Part shown: positions 49,823 to 58,279 of the stretch, piece after piece
Position numbering within the stretch: the first letter of the stretch is position 1
Layout: each line of letters begins with the position of its first letter
Assembly: GCA_030645955.1 (NCBI GenBank)
Contig: JAUSMR010000148.1
Coordinates: 13,577-77,576, forward strand
DNA from: Gallionella sp.
GTDB taxonomy: Bacteria > Pseudomonadota > Gammaproteobacteria > Burkholderiales > Gallionellaceae
Direction: 5' to 3'
DNA length: 64,000 nt
Position numbers and translations under genes: made by a program
The notes under the pieces: generated by a model
Told to the model about the DNA's origin: nothing
Seen by the model: only the letters and a program-made list of their open reading frames with translations
The model's database searches: none

Positions 49823-51445
49823 TTAGTGTGCGTGGCCGGACGGCCCGCTCTTAGAGCTTGACAGACGGATCAGGTAGGCTCCCTTCGCCACTACCCGCTG
49901 CCCTGCTTCCAGCCCGGCTCTGATCTCGACGCGCTCGCCATCCCGCGTTCCAACCTGCACGAGGCGGCGCTCGAAGGATTCGCCGCCGGTCTGCACATAG
50001 ACGACGTTGGTGCCGCTCTCATCCTGCACCGCACCGGCGGGCACCAATATCCCCTCACGGCTGCCACCGGCGATGAGTTGTACTTTCGCCGTCATGCCGA
50101 GAGGCAAGGTGCGGCCGGGGTTGGCGAACTCAAAAATCACCGGCACCGTACGCGTCGCCGCATCCACTACACCGCCGACCGCCACCAACTTGCCGTTGAT
50201 GGAACTACTAGCCATCTGACTAGGCTGTCCAACAACGACAGCCAAGTCATTGGTTATCTTGCCGGTATCGATGTTGAAGCTGCTGGAAAAACCGTCCACC
50301 GCAAACCACGCGCCGGAGGGTACACCGAGGCGACCAATGTCGCTTTCCGGCACGCGCGCCTCCAGCCAGAGTTTGCCCATGTTGGCGATATGAATCAGCG
50401 GTGCGCCTTCGGTCACAAAAGCACCTGCTGCGACCGGCACGTCGGCGATCACCCCGCCGATGGGCGCACGCAGGGCGATGCCACCGCCGCTATCGCCGTA
50501 TTGCCCAAGTCGTTGTTGTGTAGCGTCCAGCTCCACCACAGCGACACGCTCGTTGAACTTCGCTTCCAGCAGGCGCTTCTCGGGTATGGCTTCCTCCTTG
50601 AACAGCATTTCCATGCGCTCTCGTTCGCGCCTGGCCTGTTCAAGAGCAATGCGCGCCTTGGAGGCGGCAGCCTCCAGCATTGCATGATCGGTCTCACCGC
50701 CAAGGCGAGGCACGAAATACGCCAGCACCTGCCCCTTCTTCACTGCCTGCCCGACGCGCGGAAAGCTGCCTGCCGTCCGCACCAATCCGGCCATCGGCGC
50801 GGCAAGCAACGCCTCGCCGTCAGGCTGCGCTTTCACCGTGCCGGTGGCGGCGACAGATTCGCGCACAATGCCTTTGACGGCCTCGACGGTGGCGAAGTCG
50901 ATCTTCCATTGCTGCTCTTTGGTAAAGCCGATGTCTTCGTCTTCATGCTCGTCATGTCCTGCCAGCGCAGCCTTGGCATCGGCAAACACATCAACCGGCC
51001 CGAGTTCGTGCCTCAACACACCCTGATCGGACTCGACGATCAGCGTCAATTCGCGCTTGCCAGTGGTTTTCGGTGTAACCGCCGGTTTGTAAATTCCCGG
51101 CACGCTCGGCGCGTCAATGACGAAGCGCTCCTCCGGCGCAGTGCCGCCAGCCAGCACCACGGTCAGCCGCCCTTTTGCAACGGGCTTGAAGTCGGCAAGC
51201 CAGGTGAAGTGCGCGACGAAAGTTGCCGGTTGACCGGCGACGAGCGTCGGAAACTCAACGAACAACTCGCTCTTGTCGCCAAAATGGGTGATCTTTTCAC
51301 CACTGTCGGCATGTCCGTGGACATCTTTTTCGGTTGCCGCTTTAGTGCCATGATCGTCCTTTGCAGCACTCTTCTCGCCGCAGGCGGAGAGCAGAAAAAC
51401 CGCCAGCACAGCGGCACTCAGGGTGGAAATTTTCAGATATTTCAT
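49823..51445 (-). CDS. Heavy-metal efflux adaptor (CzcB/CusB-like) with an extra N-terminal domain
   Basis: 540-residue periplasmic adaptor, longer than the usual ~400. Lipoprotein-type signal LLSACGEK near residue 21, a His/Asp-rich stretch (DDHGTKAATEKDVHGHADSG), then a ~120-residue beta domain, a second acidic-His linker (GHDEHEDEDIGF) and the standard adaptor domains with a coiled-coil hairpin. The His-rich parts suggest metal binding in the periplasm. The stop and start overlap couples it to the czcC-like gene. Confidence 0.9.
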   Translation of the reverse strand: MKYLKISTLSAAVLAVFLLSACGEKSAAKDDHGTKAATEKDVHGHADSGEKITHFGDKSELFVEFPTLVAGQPATFVAHFTWLADFKPVAKGRLTVVLAGGTAPEERFVIDAPSVPGIYKPAVTPKTTGKRELTLIVESDQGVLRHELGPVDVFADAKAALAGHDEHEDEDIGFTKEQQWKIDFATVEAVKGIVRESVAATGTVKAQPDGEALLAAPMAGLVRTAGSFPRVGQAVKKGQVLAYFVPRLGGETDHAMLEAAASKARIALEQARRERERMEMLFKEEAIPEKRLLEAKFNERVAVVELDATQQRLGQYGDSGGGIALRAPIGGVIADVPVAAGAFVTEGAPLIHIANMGKLWLEARVPESDIGRLGVPSGAWFAVDGFSSSFNIDTGKITNDLAVVVGQPSQMASSSINGKLVAVGGVVDAATRTVPVIFEFANPGRTLPLGMTAKVQLIAGGSREGILVPAGAVQDESGTNVVYVQTGGESFERRLVQVGTRDGERVEIRAGLEAGQRVVAKGAYLIRLSSSKSGPSGHAH

Positions 51446-52683
51446 TCGGGGTAACTCCCAGTCAATTGGTCAAGTTCGATACAGGCCTCGCGTGCTTTCC
51501 ATTCGAGGTCGAGGGCGGTAATTTCCGCCTCAAGCGCGCCCTTGTAGGCATCGAGCAGTTCGAGAACACTGGATTCGCCGGCGCGGTAGGCGAAATCGGC
51601 AATGCGGATGAGATTGTCCGACTGGTCGGCTGCCTCGCGGCGGTAGCGACTGGAGGCAGTAACCAGTTGTGTTACCTGCCGGTGCAACCCGCGCAAACGG
51701 CCTTCGGTGCGGCTGCGGGCCAGACGATATTCGGCACGCGCACCCATTGCCAGCGCCACAGCGCGGTGCTCATTGGATTGCTGCCGGTCAAAAACGGGCA
51801 AGGGAATTGCCGCAGAGAACGAGGTCAGCGATTCGTGGCCGAATCCGTAGTCGCCGCGCTTTGTACCAACGCCCAACGTGACCTCAGGCATCCAGCCCCG
51901 AGCAGCGGCACGACCTTCGAGGTCAGCCGCCGCTGCACGCGCACCGAGTGCCGCCAGATCAGGACGGGTATCTAACTTTCCGAGCAATGTCTCCAAGCCC
52001 GCCGGTGCGTCTGGTAGCAGATGCCCGAAGGTGCCTTCATAGGCAGCGAGATCGGCTCCCAGCAGTGCGGCGAACTGCTCACGGGTGCGTTCCAGTTCGG
52101 CCCGTATCTCCGCGCGCCGTGCCTCGACGGCATGACGTTCGCGAGCCATCCGGCGCAGGTCGTAACCGGAGACTTCACCGGCAGCGCGCAGCTTGCCGAC
52201 TACCCTCTCGATGTCTGCGAGGCGCTTCACCCACACATCAAGTGCCGCCAGTTGCCGCTCGTGCAATAACAACTGAAAGAAGCTGCGGCGAATTTCGCTG
52301 ATCCGTTCGGCGCGGTACAGGCGGGTATCGGCTTCGGCGGCAGCAACACGCTGTTCGCCTGCCTCGCGTTTCAGGCCGCGACGACCGGAGAGATCAAATG
52401 GCTGTGACAACTGCCAGGTTTCTTCCCGGATGCCAGTGCCATTGCGTGAATTGTCCCGTGAATATTCCAGCGCCGGGTTGGCCCAAAGACCGGCTTCCAG
52501 CGCATCGGCCTCGGCTTCGCCGATGTGCCCGCGGGCGAGGTCGGTCACCTCCGTCCGGGCGAGACCAATACGCAGACTCTCACCCTCGGTCAGGGGTTGT
52601 CCCGCCAGTACTGGATGGCTCAATGTGCTTAATACCGCAGCGAAGGCAGCGGCAAGCAAAAATTTTTGCAGATGTAATGTCAT
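51442..52683 (-). CDS. Outer-membrane efflux channel (CzcC/TolC family)
   Basis: 413 residues with a signal peptide (LLAAAFAAVLSTLSHPVLAG). Two repeats of long amphipathic helices are seen: WANPALEYSRDNSRNGTG, QPFDLSGRRGLKREAGEQ in the first half and IPLPVFDRQQSNEHRAVALA in the second; the last is the CzcC-type signature. ATG 52683 with GAGGG upstream was preferred to a start at 52728. Forms the outer part of the tripartite pump with the next two genes. Confidence 0.9.
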   Translation of the reverse strand: MTLHLQKFLLAAAFAAVLSTLSHPVLAGQPLTEGESLRIGLARTEVTDLARGHIGEAEADALEAGLWANPALEYSRDNSRNGTGIREETWQLSQPFDLSGRRGLKREAGEQRVAAAEADTRLYRAERISEIRRSFFQLLLHERQLAALDVWVKRLADIERVVGKLRAAGEVSGYDLRRMARERHAVEARRAEIRAELERTREQFAALLGADLAAYEGTFGHLLPDAPAGLETLLGKLDTRPDLAALGARAAAADLEGRAAARGWMPEVTLGVGTKRGDYGFGHESLTSFSAAIPLPVFDRQQSNEHRAVALAMGARAEYRLARSRTEGRLRGLHRQVTQLVTASSRYRREAADQSDNLIRIADFAYRAGESSVLELLDAYKGALEAEITALDLEWKAREACIELDQLTGSYPE

Positions 52684-52728
52684 CGAAACCCTCAACGAAA
52701 AAGTTGGATTTCGACGGGACGCGGCCAA

Positions 52729-52765
52729 ACCCTACTATAGGGTCAGGCGCAGGGTGCTACAGGGA
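52729..52765 (-). promoter_or_regulatory. Possible MerR-type (CadR/PbrR-like) control region of the efflux operon
   Basis: ACCCTA and TAGGGT (52729-52743) are inverted around CTA, and GGGTGCTACAGGG follows at about 52753. CCCTATAGT and CTACAGGG are the half-site sequences of CadR/PbrR-type operators, but the spacing here is not the canonical one and no good -10 is seen. Lies between the CzcI-like and czcC-like genes. Confidence 0.35.
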
Positions 52766-52788
52766 AAAAGCAGGTGCGTCCCGCCGGA

Positions 52789-53163
52789 TTAGGCGAGAGC
52801 TGCCCTGGGCGGGCGGGCGGGAAGAGCTTGTGGTGCCGAGACGAAAGCACTGGCTGGGGCTGCAACCAGGGGGCTGCATCCCATCAGCGGCATTACGCCA
52901 ATGGTGCCCGGCAGGATGGAGGAGAAGCTAGGGTGCGCATGGTCATGGAGGTGATCGCCGACGGCAGGCACGTTACTCGCCCCACCAGCATCGACTGCTG
53001 GTTCATCGTGGACGTGATCGTCACTGTGCTCGTGGCTGTGATGCCCGAAATGTGCAGCATGGCTCGAAGTGTGTTCCAGCGCATCGCAAACACCCACCGA
53101 TGCCGCGTAGGCGGCGTTCAGCGAGAGCATGATGGCAAGAAGAATAGCGAGGCAGGTGCGCAT
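52789..53163 (-). CDS. His-rich periplasmic protein (CzcI-like)
   Basis: 124 residues with a signal peptide (LAILLAIMLSLNAAYAA) and a run of metal-ligand residues: HTSSHAAHFGHHSHEHSDDH, followed by HLHDHAH. It starts the efflux gene cluster and matches CzcI in position and style, a small sensor or buffer protein encoded before czcC. Similarity to CzcI was judged by layout, not alignment. Confidence 0.7.
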   Translation of the reverse strand: MRTCLAILLAIMLSLNAAYAASVGVCDALEHTSSHAAHFGHHSHEHSDDHVHDEPAVDAGGASNVPAVGDHLHDHAHPSFSSILPGTIGVMPLMGCSPLVAAPASAFVSAPQALPARPPRAALA

Positions 53164-53249
53164 AGTTAAAAATTATAAGAGCAAATGGACGGCAGAACAA
53201 TCACTGAAATCAGTTATCGGAAATTGGCCATCGTTCCAGCGTCTGCTAA

Positions 53250-53380
53250 GGAAACGCAGATTAAATCGTCATTGCGAGGAGCGTAGCGACGTGGCAATCC
53301 AGAAGTTCGTTTGATATCAAACAACTGGATTGCCACGTTTCGCTCGCAATGACGGATTGAGTGAATAAATCTGCGTTTCC
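53250..53380. mobile_element. 131-bp MITE-like element, copy 2 (complete, with flanking CTAA duplication)
   Basis: Terminal inverted repeats GGAAACGCAGATT (53250-53262) and AATCTGCGTTTCC (53368-53380) are perfect. Inside are the large arms CGTCATTGCGAGGAGCG...GTGGCAATCCAG and their complement around TTTGATATCAAA. CTAA stands directly before (53246-53249) and directly after (53381-53384), a likely target-site duplication. Non-coding; a transposase must act in trans. Confidence 0.82.
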
Positions 53381-53402
53381 CTAAAGAAAATTTGCCGGTG
53401 CT

Positions 53403-53486
53403 TTGAAACTAATCCCAGCGATCATCCATGACCTGAACGATGCCGTTTTCGACTCTGACCGGAAATGTCGCGGTTGGCTCGTAGGC
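53403..53486 (-). pseudogene. Duplicated 3' end of the Rieske ferredoxin gene
   Basis: 84 bases are identical at 81 positions to 53617-53700 (offset 214), which covers the end of the Rieske gene and its stop. The copy ends abruptly at the GTAGGGCGGGT repeat. It has no start and is not a gene. Confidence 0.9.
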
Positions 53487-53492
53487 AGCTAG

Positions 53493-53562
53493 CGTAGGGC
53501 GGGTCACACCCGCCGTAACCCACCTGATGCCGTGCAACCATGGCGGGTGTGACCCGCCCTAC
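53493..53562. repeat. GTAGGGCGGGT palindrome, third copy
   Basis: CGTAGGGCGGGTCACACCCGCC is followed by its inverted partner GGCGGGTGTGACCCGCCCTACG after a short spacer. Matches 8208-8345 and 16529-16551. It sits between the two copies of the ferredoxin gene end. Confidence 0.85.
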
Positions 53563-53622
53563 GTCCGCTTAACAACATTTCATTAAATTCGATCCTGCAA
53601 GGGTGCGTTTACGAACTTGAAA

Positions 53623-53943
53623 CTAATCCCAGCGATCATCCCTGACCTGAACCATGCCGTTTTCGACTCTGACCGGAAATGTCGCGGTCGGCTCGTAGGC
53701 CGGCGCAGTCAGGGCTGCGCCGGTTTTGATGGAAAAACGGGCACCGTGGCGCGGGCAGATAATTTGGTCATCTTCGACGCAACCGCCTGTCAGTTTGCCG
53801 CCATCGTGGGTGCAGACATCTTCAATCGCGTAGAACGTTTGATCCAGTTTGAAAACCGCGATGCCGGTGCCGTCAATTTCAATGTGCACCGGTTTCCCAA
53901 CGGAAATTTCATCGGCCCTGCCAACGTCCACCCAGTCGCTCAT
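53623..53943 (-). CDS. Rieske [2Fe-2S] ferredoxin of the suf operon
   Basis: 106-residue small Rieske protein. Cluster ligands are Cys44 and His46 in CTHDGG, and Cys63 and His66 in CPRHGARF, the two-Cys two-His set. Resembles NirD/biphenyl-dioxygenase-type ferredoxins that carry electrons. Its ATG overlaps the stop of the Nfu-like gene, so it is the last gene of the suf operon and may serve as electron donor in cluster assembly; this role is inference. Confidence 0.92.
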   Translation of the reverse strand: MSDWVDVGRADEISVGKPVHIEIDGTGIAVFKLDQTFYAIEDVCTHDGGKLTGGCVEDDQIICPRHGARFSIKTGAALTAPAYEPTATFPVRVENGMVQVRDDRWD

Positions 53944-54476
53944 ACCACTTCAACCTCGATATCCGGTTCGATGGTTCTGGCCAGATTCCCGATTGCCCAA
54001 AGGGTTCCGGAAAGAGAACTCGGGCAGCTGCCGCATGCGCCGAAATAGTGAATCTTCAGCAGGTTTCCCTCCAGGCTGGCGATTTCGAGATCTCCGCCAT
54101 CCGCCATCAGCGCGGGACGGATTTGTTCGTCGAGCAATTGGCGGATAGCGGCCAACCTGGGCTCGTCGTTAATATAATTTGATGCTGCTTGTGATTCCGG
54201 TTTCTGGGCGGCTTCCGCCTCCCTGATCGGCATGGCGATTTTCCGCAGCAGCGTCGGCCAGTCCGCCCCGCCGTCCTGGGTGACTGTGATCCACTTGTCC
54301 ATGTAATACACGTTGGTGACGTGTGCGATGGCGAACAATTGGGAAGCAAGCGGGTCTTCAGCAGCCGATTCGGCGCTGTCGAATGAACGGGCAGTGCCCC
54401 AGGTCAATCTGTCCTTCAGTACAAACTTGACCGCGTTCGGGTTCGGGGTGTCTTCGATGTCGGCAATCTTTGGCAT
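53940..54476 (-). CDS. Nfu-type iron-sulfur scaffold/carrier
   Basis: 178 residues. N-terminal Nfu_N-like domain (DTPNPNAVKFVLKDRL ... ITVTQDGGADW) and C-terminal NifU-like domain (IRPALMADGGDLEIASLEGN ... GACGSCPSS) with the CxxC cluster site. The Nfu_N plus NifU_C layout is more common in eukaryotic NFU1 and alphaproteobacterial proteins than in E. coli NfuA. Two bases after sufU. Confidence 0.9.
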   Translation of the reverse strand: MPKIADIEDTPNPNAVKFVLKDRLTWGTARSFDSAESAAEDPLASQLFAIAHVTNVYYMDKWITVTQDGGADWPTLLRKIAMPIREAEAAQKPESQAASNYINDEPRLAAIRQLLDEQIRPALMADGGDLEIASLEGNLLKIHYFGACGSCPSSLSGTLWAIGNLARTIEPDIEVEVV

Positions 54477-54478
54477 GG

Positions 54479-54970
54479 TTATTCTTCCCCTATGCCGGTG
54501 CCGGGAACGGGATCGGCTTCGCCTTCAGTCGAGGTTGATGCTTCGGCATGCAGCGCCGCATGCAGCGTATGCCACGGCAGGATCGCGCACTTGACCCGCG
54601 ACGGCAGGTCCTTGACCCCGGCAAAGATTTTCAGCTTGCCCAGGTGGTTGGCCTGGGTGTCGGGATCGAGGGTGCCGGTCGCCATGCTGCGGAATTCCTC
54701 GACCATTGTTTCTGCTTCCTGCACGGCTTTGCCCTTGACCGCGCCGGTCATCATCGAGGCGGATGCCTTGCATATCGCGCAGCCCTCCCCTTCGAAAGCG
54801 ATGGTCTCGATCTTGTCATCCAGCACATTCACCGACAGCTTGATGTGATCTCCGCACAGCGGGTTGTGCCCATCCGCATGGCGGTTCGCACCGGGTATCG
54901 AGCCAAAGTTCCTAGGCTTGCGGTTGTGATCGAGGATCACTTCCTGATAAAGCTGGCGTATATCTGTCAT
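54479..54970 (-). CDS. sufU: SufU-like scaffold / sulfur-relay protein
   Basis: 163 residues starting MTDIRQLYQEVILDHNRKPRNFG. Zn-site residues as in SufU are present: Cys39 and Asp41 (LCGD), Cys64 (EGEGCAICKAS) and Cys128 (VKCAILPWHTL). In SufU systems this protein takes sulfur from SufS and passes it to SufBCD, replacing SufE; no sufE is present here, consistent with that. The C-terminus has an acidic tail. Overlaps sufS by ATGA. Confidence 0.92.
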   Translation of the reverse strand: MTDIRQLYQEVILDHNRKPRNFGSIPGANRHADGHNPLCGDHIKLSVNVLDDKIETIAFEGEGCAICKASASMMTGAVKGKAVQEAETMVEEFRSMATGTLDPDTQANHLGKLKIFAGVKDLPSRVKCAILPWHTLHAALHAEASTSTEGEADPVPGTGIGEE

Positions 54971-56211
54971 GAAAACATCTCCTGCACTTTTTTGATGCCC
55001 TTGACCAGCTTGTCGATTTCTTCTCTGGAGTTGTAAAAGGCAAACGAGGCGCGCGCGGTAGCCGGCACATGGAATCTCTGCATCACCGGCTGGGCGCAAT
55101 GGTGGCCGGTGCGGATAGCGATGCCGTCCTCGTTTAAAATCGTGCCCACGTCATGCGGGTGCACCCCTTTGATTTCGAATGACAGCACGGCGGCTTTTTT
55201 GCTGGCCGTGCCGATGATCCTGACACCGGCCAGAGCCGAGACCTGCCCGGTTGCGTAATCGAGCAATTCCTTTTCATACGCCTCGATTTTGGCTATACCG
55301 ATCCCGTTCAAATAATCGATTGCCGCGCCCAGGCCGATTGCCGCCATGATCGGCGGAGTGCCCGCCTCAAATTTGGCAGGAATGACGTTGTAGGTGGTCT
55401 TCTCGAAAGTCACCGAGAGGATCATGTCGCCGCCGCCCTGGAAGGGCTGCATCTTTTCCAGCAGATGCGCCTTGCCGTAAAGCGCGCCGATGCCGGTCGG
55501 GCCGCACAGTTTGTGCCCGGAAAATGCGTAGAAATCGCAATCAAGATCCTGCACGTCAATCTGCTGATGAGGCGCGGACTGCGCCCCGTCCAGCAATACC
55601 GGCACGCCGTGGCGATGCGCGAAGGCGGTCATCTGCTTCACCGGATTGATCGTGCCGAGCGCGTTCGACACATGCGACAGCGCGAGAAATTTTGTCCTCG
55701 AATTGAACAGCGCTTCAAATTCGTCGATCAGCAATTCTCCTGCATCGTTCATCGGAATCACACGCAGCACCGCGCCTTTTTCCTGCGCCAGCATCTGCCA
55801 GGGAACGATGTTCGCATGATGCTCAAGGGCGGACAGGATGATCTCATCGCCTTTGCCGATGAAGGCGCGGCCATAGCCGTGCATCACCAGATTGATCGCC
55901 TCGGTCGTGCCGCGCGTGAAAATGATTTCGCGCGATTCCTTCGCCTTCAGGAAGTGCTGCACCTTGACGCGCGCCGCCTCAAATTCCTTCGTGGCCAGCT
56001 CGCTCAGGTAATGCACCGCGCGGTGGATATTGGCGTGTTCTTCCTTCTGGTAGCGCACGATGCGGTCGATGACAGCCTGCGGCATCTGGCTGCTGGCCGC
56101 ATTGTCCAGGTAGACCAGCGGCTTGCCGGAAACCTGCAAACCGAGAATCGGAAAATCGGCCCTGATCTTTTCGACATCGATTCGCTCGATGTTAGTGTGA
56201 GCTATGCTCAT
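54967..56211 (-). CDS. sufS: Cysteine desulfurase SufS
   Basis: 414-residue pyridoxal-phosphate enzyme, removes sulfur from cysteine for cluster assembly. Seen: DCDFYAFSGHKLCGPTGIG with the cofactor Lys, and RTGHHCAQPVMQRF with the catalytic Cys on its loop; the tail ATARASFAFYN is typical of SufS. The start overlaps the sufD stop by four bases. Confidence 0.96.
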   Translation of the reverse strand: MSIAHTNIERIDVEKIRADFPILGLQVSGKPLVYLDNAASSQMPQAVIDRIVRYQKEEHANIHRAVHYLSELATKEFEAARVKVQHFLKAKESREIIFTRGTTEAINLVMHGYGRAFIGKGDEIILSALEHHANIVPWQMLAQEKGAVLRVIPMNDAGELLIDEFEALFNSRTKFLALSHVSNALGTINPVKQMTAFAHRHGVPVLLDGAQSAPHQQIDVQDLDCDFYAFSGHKLCGPTGIGALYGKAHLLEKMQPFQGGGDMILSVTFEKTTYNVIPAKFEAGTPPIMAAIGLGAAIDYLNGIGIAKIEAYEKELLDYATGQVSALAGVRIIGTASKKAAVLSFEIKGVHPHDVGTILNEDGIAIRTGHHCAQPVMQRFHVPATARASFAFYNSREEIDKLVKGIKKVQEMFS

Positions 56212-57509
56212 GCGCTTCCCTTCATGCGTTCTTCGAGTATCGTCCGGCTCAATGATTTGACCAGGAACGGCACGGGAATTTTGTCTATGATCTCTGCGGC
56301 AAAGGCATGGGTCAGCAGATTTCTCGCGCGCTCCTCGGTAAGCCCGCGGCTTTTCAGGAAAAACAGCGCGTCTGCATCAATCTGCCCGACTGTCGCGCCG
56401 TGTTTGCAGCTCACATCGTCGTTGAAGATTTCCAGCTGCGGCTGGGTGTCGATGCGCGCTTTGCCGGAAAGCAGCAAGTTGCGGCTGCTTTGCACGGAGT
56501 CGGTTCCTGCCGCCCCGCGGTGCACGATGACCTTGCCGCTGAAAACCGCATGCGCCGCCCCGTCGGCGATGCATTTGTGCAATTGGACGCTCTTGCCTTT
56601 AGGCACGGCATGGTCGATCCGGGTATGCGTGTCGGCAAGCTGGCGTCCGGCAACCAATGCCAGCCCGTTGAGCCGGATTTCAGCACCTTCCCCCTGCTGT
56701 GTGACATGCAGGACATGGCGCGACACGCGCGCACCGAATGCAAGCGAGGTTGCTGCATATACGCTGCCTGTGCCCGACTCGACCGAACAGTGTCCGATAT
56801 GGAAAGCATTTATTTCTTCGCGCTGCACGCGCACATGCTGCAACTGCGCGTGATCTTTCAATACCACCTCGGTCACCGCATTCGAAAAATTAATCCCGTC
56901 ATGCTGGTCGCCGCCATCTTGGCCGACATAATCTTCGACCACGGTCGCGCGGCTGTTCGATTCCATCACCACCAGACACCTCGGATAAATCGCGGAAGGC
57001 GTTTCGCGACTGGTCGCCACATGCAGAATATGGATGGGCGCCACGGCTTCATTTGTAACATGGACAAAGGCGCCGTCATCGAAAAAGCGTGTATTCAATG
57101 CGGCGAATGCATCCTGCCTGAAGGATGCATGCCGCGCAAAATGCGCCTCGACCTGCGGGTCGCCGAAACATTCAACCATGGATTTGACTGTCACACCCGC
57201 CCCGACCTGAGCCACATCGGAAAGTCCGGCGTCAAAACATCCGTCCACAAAAACCAGACGTACCGATCCGGGGATCAGGAATTTTTCGATTTCGACCAGC
57301 GTCAATCCGGCAAAGGAGACTACTGGTTGAAAGCCATGCTGGAACAGCGGCGACAAGTCGGTGAAGCGCCAGTCGTCATGCCTCTCCGAAGGGAAATTCA
57401 AGGACGTGGCATGCTCCAGCGCTTCAACACGGATAGCCTCCAGCCAGCCTTCCGATTTGACGGCTTTGCCGAGCAGCAACTGCTCGAAACATTTTTCTTT
57501 GGTGAGCAT
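56208..57509 (-). CDS. sufD: Fe-S cluster assembly protein SufD
   Basis: 433-residue component of the SufBC2D scaffold. Shows the SufB/D beta-helix core (ARVSRHVLHVTQQGEGAEIRL, GKSVQLHKCIADGAAHAVFSG) and the HGATVGQIDADALFFLKSRGL motif near the C-terminus, conserved in SufD. The start is ATG 57509 or the adjacent GTG 57512; both overlap the sufC stop. Confidence 0.95.
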   Translation of the reverse strand: MLTKEKCFEQLLLGKAVKSEGWLEAIRVEALEHATSLNFPSERHDDWRFTDLSPLFQHGFQPVVSFAGLTLVEIEKFLIPGSVRLVFVDGCFDAGLSDVAQVGAGVTVKSMVECFGDPQVEAHFARHASFRQDAFAALNTRFFDDGAFVHVTNEAVAPIHILHVATSRETPSAIYPRCLVVMESNSRATVVEDYVGQDGGDQHDGINFSNAVTEVVLKDHAQLQHVRVQREEINAFHIGHCSVESGTGSVYAATSLAFGARVSRHVLHVTQQGEGAEIRLNGLALVAGRQLADTHTRIDHAVPKGKSVQLHKCIADGAAHAVFSGKVIVHRGAAGTDSVQSSRNLLLSGKARIDTQPQLEIFNDDVSCKHGATVGQIDADALFFLKSRGLTEERARNLLTHAFAAEIIDKIPVPFLVKSLSRTILEERMKGSA

Positions 57510-58279
57510 CACGCCGCCGCCCTTACCCAGTCGTAGCCGCGCGCTTCCAGTTCCAGCGCGAGCTCCTTGCCGCCGGTTCTGACGATGCGCCCGGCATCCA
57601 TCACATGCACATAATCCGGCACGATGTAATTCAGCAGACGCTGGTAATGCGTCACCATCACCACCGCATTGTCAGGTGTGAGCAGGCTGTTCACGCCGTT
57701 CGCCACGATCCTCAATGCGTCGATGTCGAGGCCAGAATCGGTTTCGTCCAGGATTGCCAGCCTGGGTGCCAGCACCGCCATTTGCAGAATTTCGTTGCGC
57801 TTTTTCTCGCCGCCGGAAAACCCCTCGTTCACGCTGCGATCGAGAAAACTGGCATCCATTTCGACGATTTTGATTTTTTCCTGCACCAGATCCTCGAACT
57901 CAAGCGGGTCAAGTTCCTCCAGCCCGCGTTCGTTCTGGAGCGTATTGTAGGCAAGGCGCAGCAACGCGCTGTTCGACACGCCGTGTATTTCGACCGGATA
58001 CTGGAAAGCCAGGAAAAGTCCCGCCCTGGCCCGCTCTTCCGCAGCAAGAGAAAAAAGCTCCTTGCCTTCGAAGGTCGCTGTCCCGCCCGTCACGGTATAG
58101 TCGGGATGTCCCGCCAGCACCTTGGAAAACGTGCTCTTGCCCGAACCGTTGACACCCATGATGGCATGCACTTCGCCCGCACGCACGGTGAGGTCGACAC
58201 CTTTCAAGATTTCCACCCCGGCAACTTCCGCCTTGAGGTTTCTGACTTCCAGCAATACCTTGCTACCCTTGTTAATCAC
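57509..58279 (-). CDS. sufC: Fe-S cluster assembly ATPase SufC
   Basis: 256-residue ABC-type ATPase driving the SufBCD scaffold. Walker [10 protein letters not shown], signature [12 protein letters not shown] and Walker [17 protein letters not shown] are complete; the H-loop [11 protein letters not shown] is typical of SufC. GTG start at 58277-58279 overlapping the sufB stop as GTGA. Confidence 0.97.
   Translation of the reverse strand: MINKGSKVLLEVRNLKAEVAGVEILKGVDLTVRAGEVHAIMGVNGSGKSTFSKVLAGHPDYTVTGGTATFEGKELFSLAAEERARAGLFLAFQYPVEIHGVSNSALLRLAYNTLQNERGLEELDPLEFEDLVQEKIKIVEMDASFLDRSVNEGFSGGEKKRNEILQMAVLAPRLAILDETDSGLDIDALRIVANGVNSLLTPDNAVVMVTHYQRLLNYIVPDYVHVMDAGRIVRTGGKELALELEARGYDWVRAAA

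Noticed and set aside
50078..51454. Open frame of 458 codons antisense to the efflux adaptor
   Set aside because: Shadow of the minus-strand adaptor gene, whose domains and overlaps with neighbours are clear.
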